A stretch of 64,000 nt of DNA from an uncultured Bifidobacterium sp. (GTDB lineage: Bacteria; Actinomycetota; Actinomycetes; Actinomycetales; Bifidobacteriaceae): the NCBI RefSeq assembly GCF_959020145.1, contig NZ_CAUEQY010000009.1:19515-83514 (forward strand), read 5' to 3'. Below the pieces are notes generated by a model. The model did not search any database. It was not told the origin of the DNA and saw only the letters and a program-made list of their open reading frames with translations. The translations under genes were made by a program, and so were the position numbers. How positions within the stretch are numbered: position 1 is the first letter of the stretch; every line of letters begins with the position of its first letter. Below are positions 63,906 to 64,000 of this stretch, piece by piece.

Positions 63906-63941
63906 CGTTAGCTACACTTATCCGCATAAGTGTAGCTAACG
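63906..63941. repeat. 16-bp perfect palindrome beside the I-E-like array
   Basis: CGTTAGCTACACTTAT pairs perfectly with ATAAGTGTAGCTAACG around CCGC. Related words occur at 63073 (CGTTAGCTATATTTAT) and 51006-51023 (TACACT-CATATA-AGTGTA). The remaining 59 bp to the window edge show no gene. Confidence 0.75.
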
Positions 63942-64000
63942 TTAAAGGTAGTGCCCGAAGGTTTGCGCACTTAGGGTCGTGCCCGTCCATGGGACGATGA

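Noticed and set aside
63613..63990. 125-codon minus-strand ORF near the right edge
   Set aside because: It runs through the I-E-like repeats and the terminal palindrome; repeated HVRGT-type words come from CRISPR repeats, a common false gene.

Overview
The window looks like a chromosomal segment of a Bifidobacterium, probably of the adolescentis/catenulatum group. The evidence is high GC with C/G-ending codons, an anaerobic ribonucleotide reductase pair (nrdD-nrdG), an actinobacterial translational T-box before ileS, and many small glycoside-hydrolase clusters each with its own TetR or LacI regulator. The species call is inference from gene content, not a database match.

Layout. 1-13.6 kb holds mostly housekeeping genes: the end of a ribbon-helix-helix gene, a membrane endonuclease/exonuclease/phosphatase-fold protein, tRNA-Arg(CCT), xseB-xseA, nrdD-nrdG behind two NrdR boxes, a very large 2-hydroxyacyl-CoA-dehydratase-activase-type protein, and a glutamate-cysteine-ligase-like enzyme. 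13.6-37.3 kb is a glycan-foraging region: GH42, MFS permease, GH30, GH5, GH43, second GH5 and two GH3 enzymes, four TetR regulators and palindromic operators. It is interrupted by a PAP2 phosphatase, a DHA2-type MFS exporter, glycerate kinase and two decayed genes. All the hydrolases except possibly none appear cytoplasmic (no signal peptides seen), so oligosaccharides are presumably imported first and then trimmed. 37.4-46.6 kb holds a MarR-ABC-ABC exporter operon, a DUF559-type protein, and a LacI regulator with a GPH-family sugar permease. 46.7-50.5 kb is ileS with its T-box and a strong terminator.

50.5-64 kb is a visibly AT-richer accessory block. It carries a complete type I-U (now I-G) CRISPR-Cas locus of the Csb3-containing variety: cas7/csb1, csb2 (cas5-cas6), cas3 with a C-terminal HD domain, csb3, a cas4-cas1 fusion and cas2, followed by an array of 23 repeats and 22 spacers. 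About 1.2 kb past the array is a decayed array of a different repeat family (type I-E-like), with no I-E cas genes in view.

The most interesting signal lies in the 1.2 kb between ileS and cas7. A 19-codon ORF with a strong ribosome-binding site encodes an almost purely hydrophobic peptide resembling type I toxin peptides. Just downstream, in the same orientation, is a solitary 16-nt exact copy of the 3' half (including the crRNA handle) of this locus's own CRISPR repeat, followed by a spacer-like stretch and a hairpin. This arrangement resembles a CreTA-type module, in which a crRNA-like RNA uses the Cas complex to silence a toxin and so makes cells depend on the CRISPR system, or alternatively a crRNA-like cas autoregulator. 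Such modules are known mainly from type I-B systems; one attached to a bifidobacterial I-U/I-G locus would be new to me. A second unexpected element is a 133-bp repeat with nested terminal inverted repeats, present twice in opposite orientations (28.7 and 42.3 kb).
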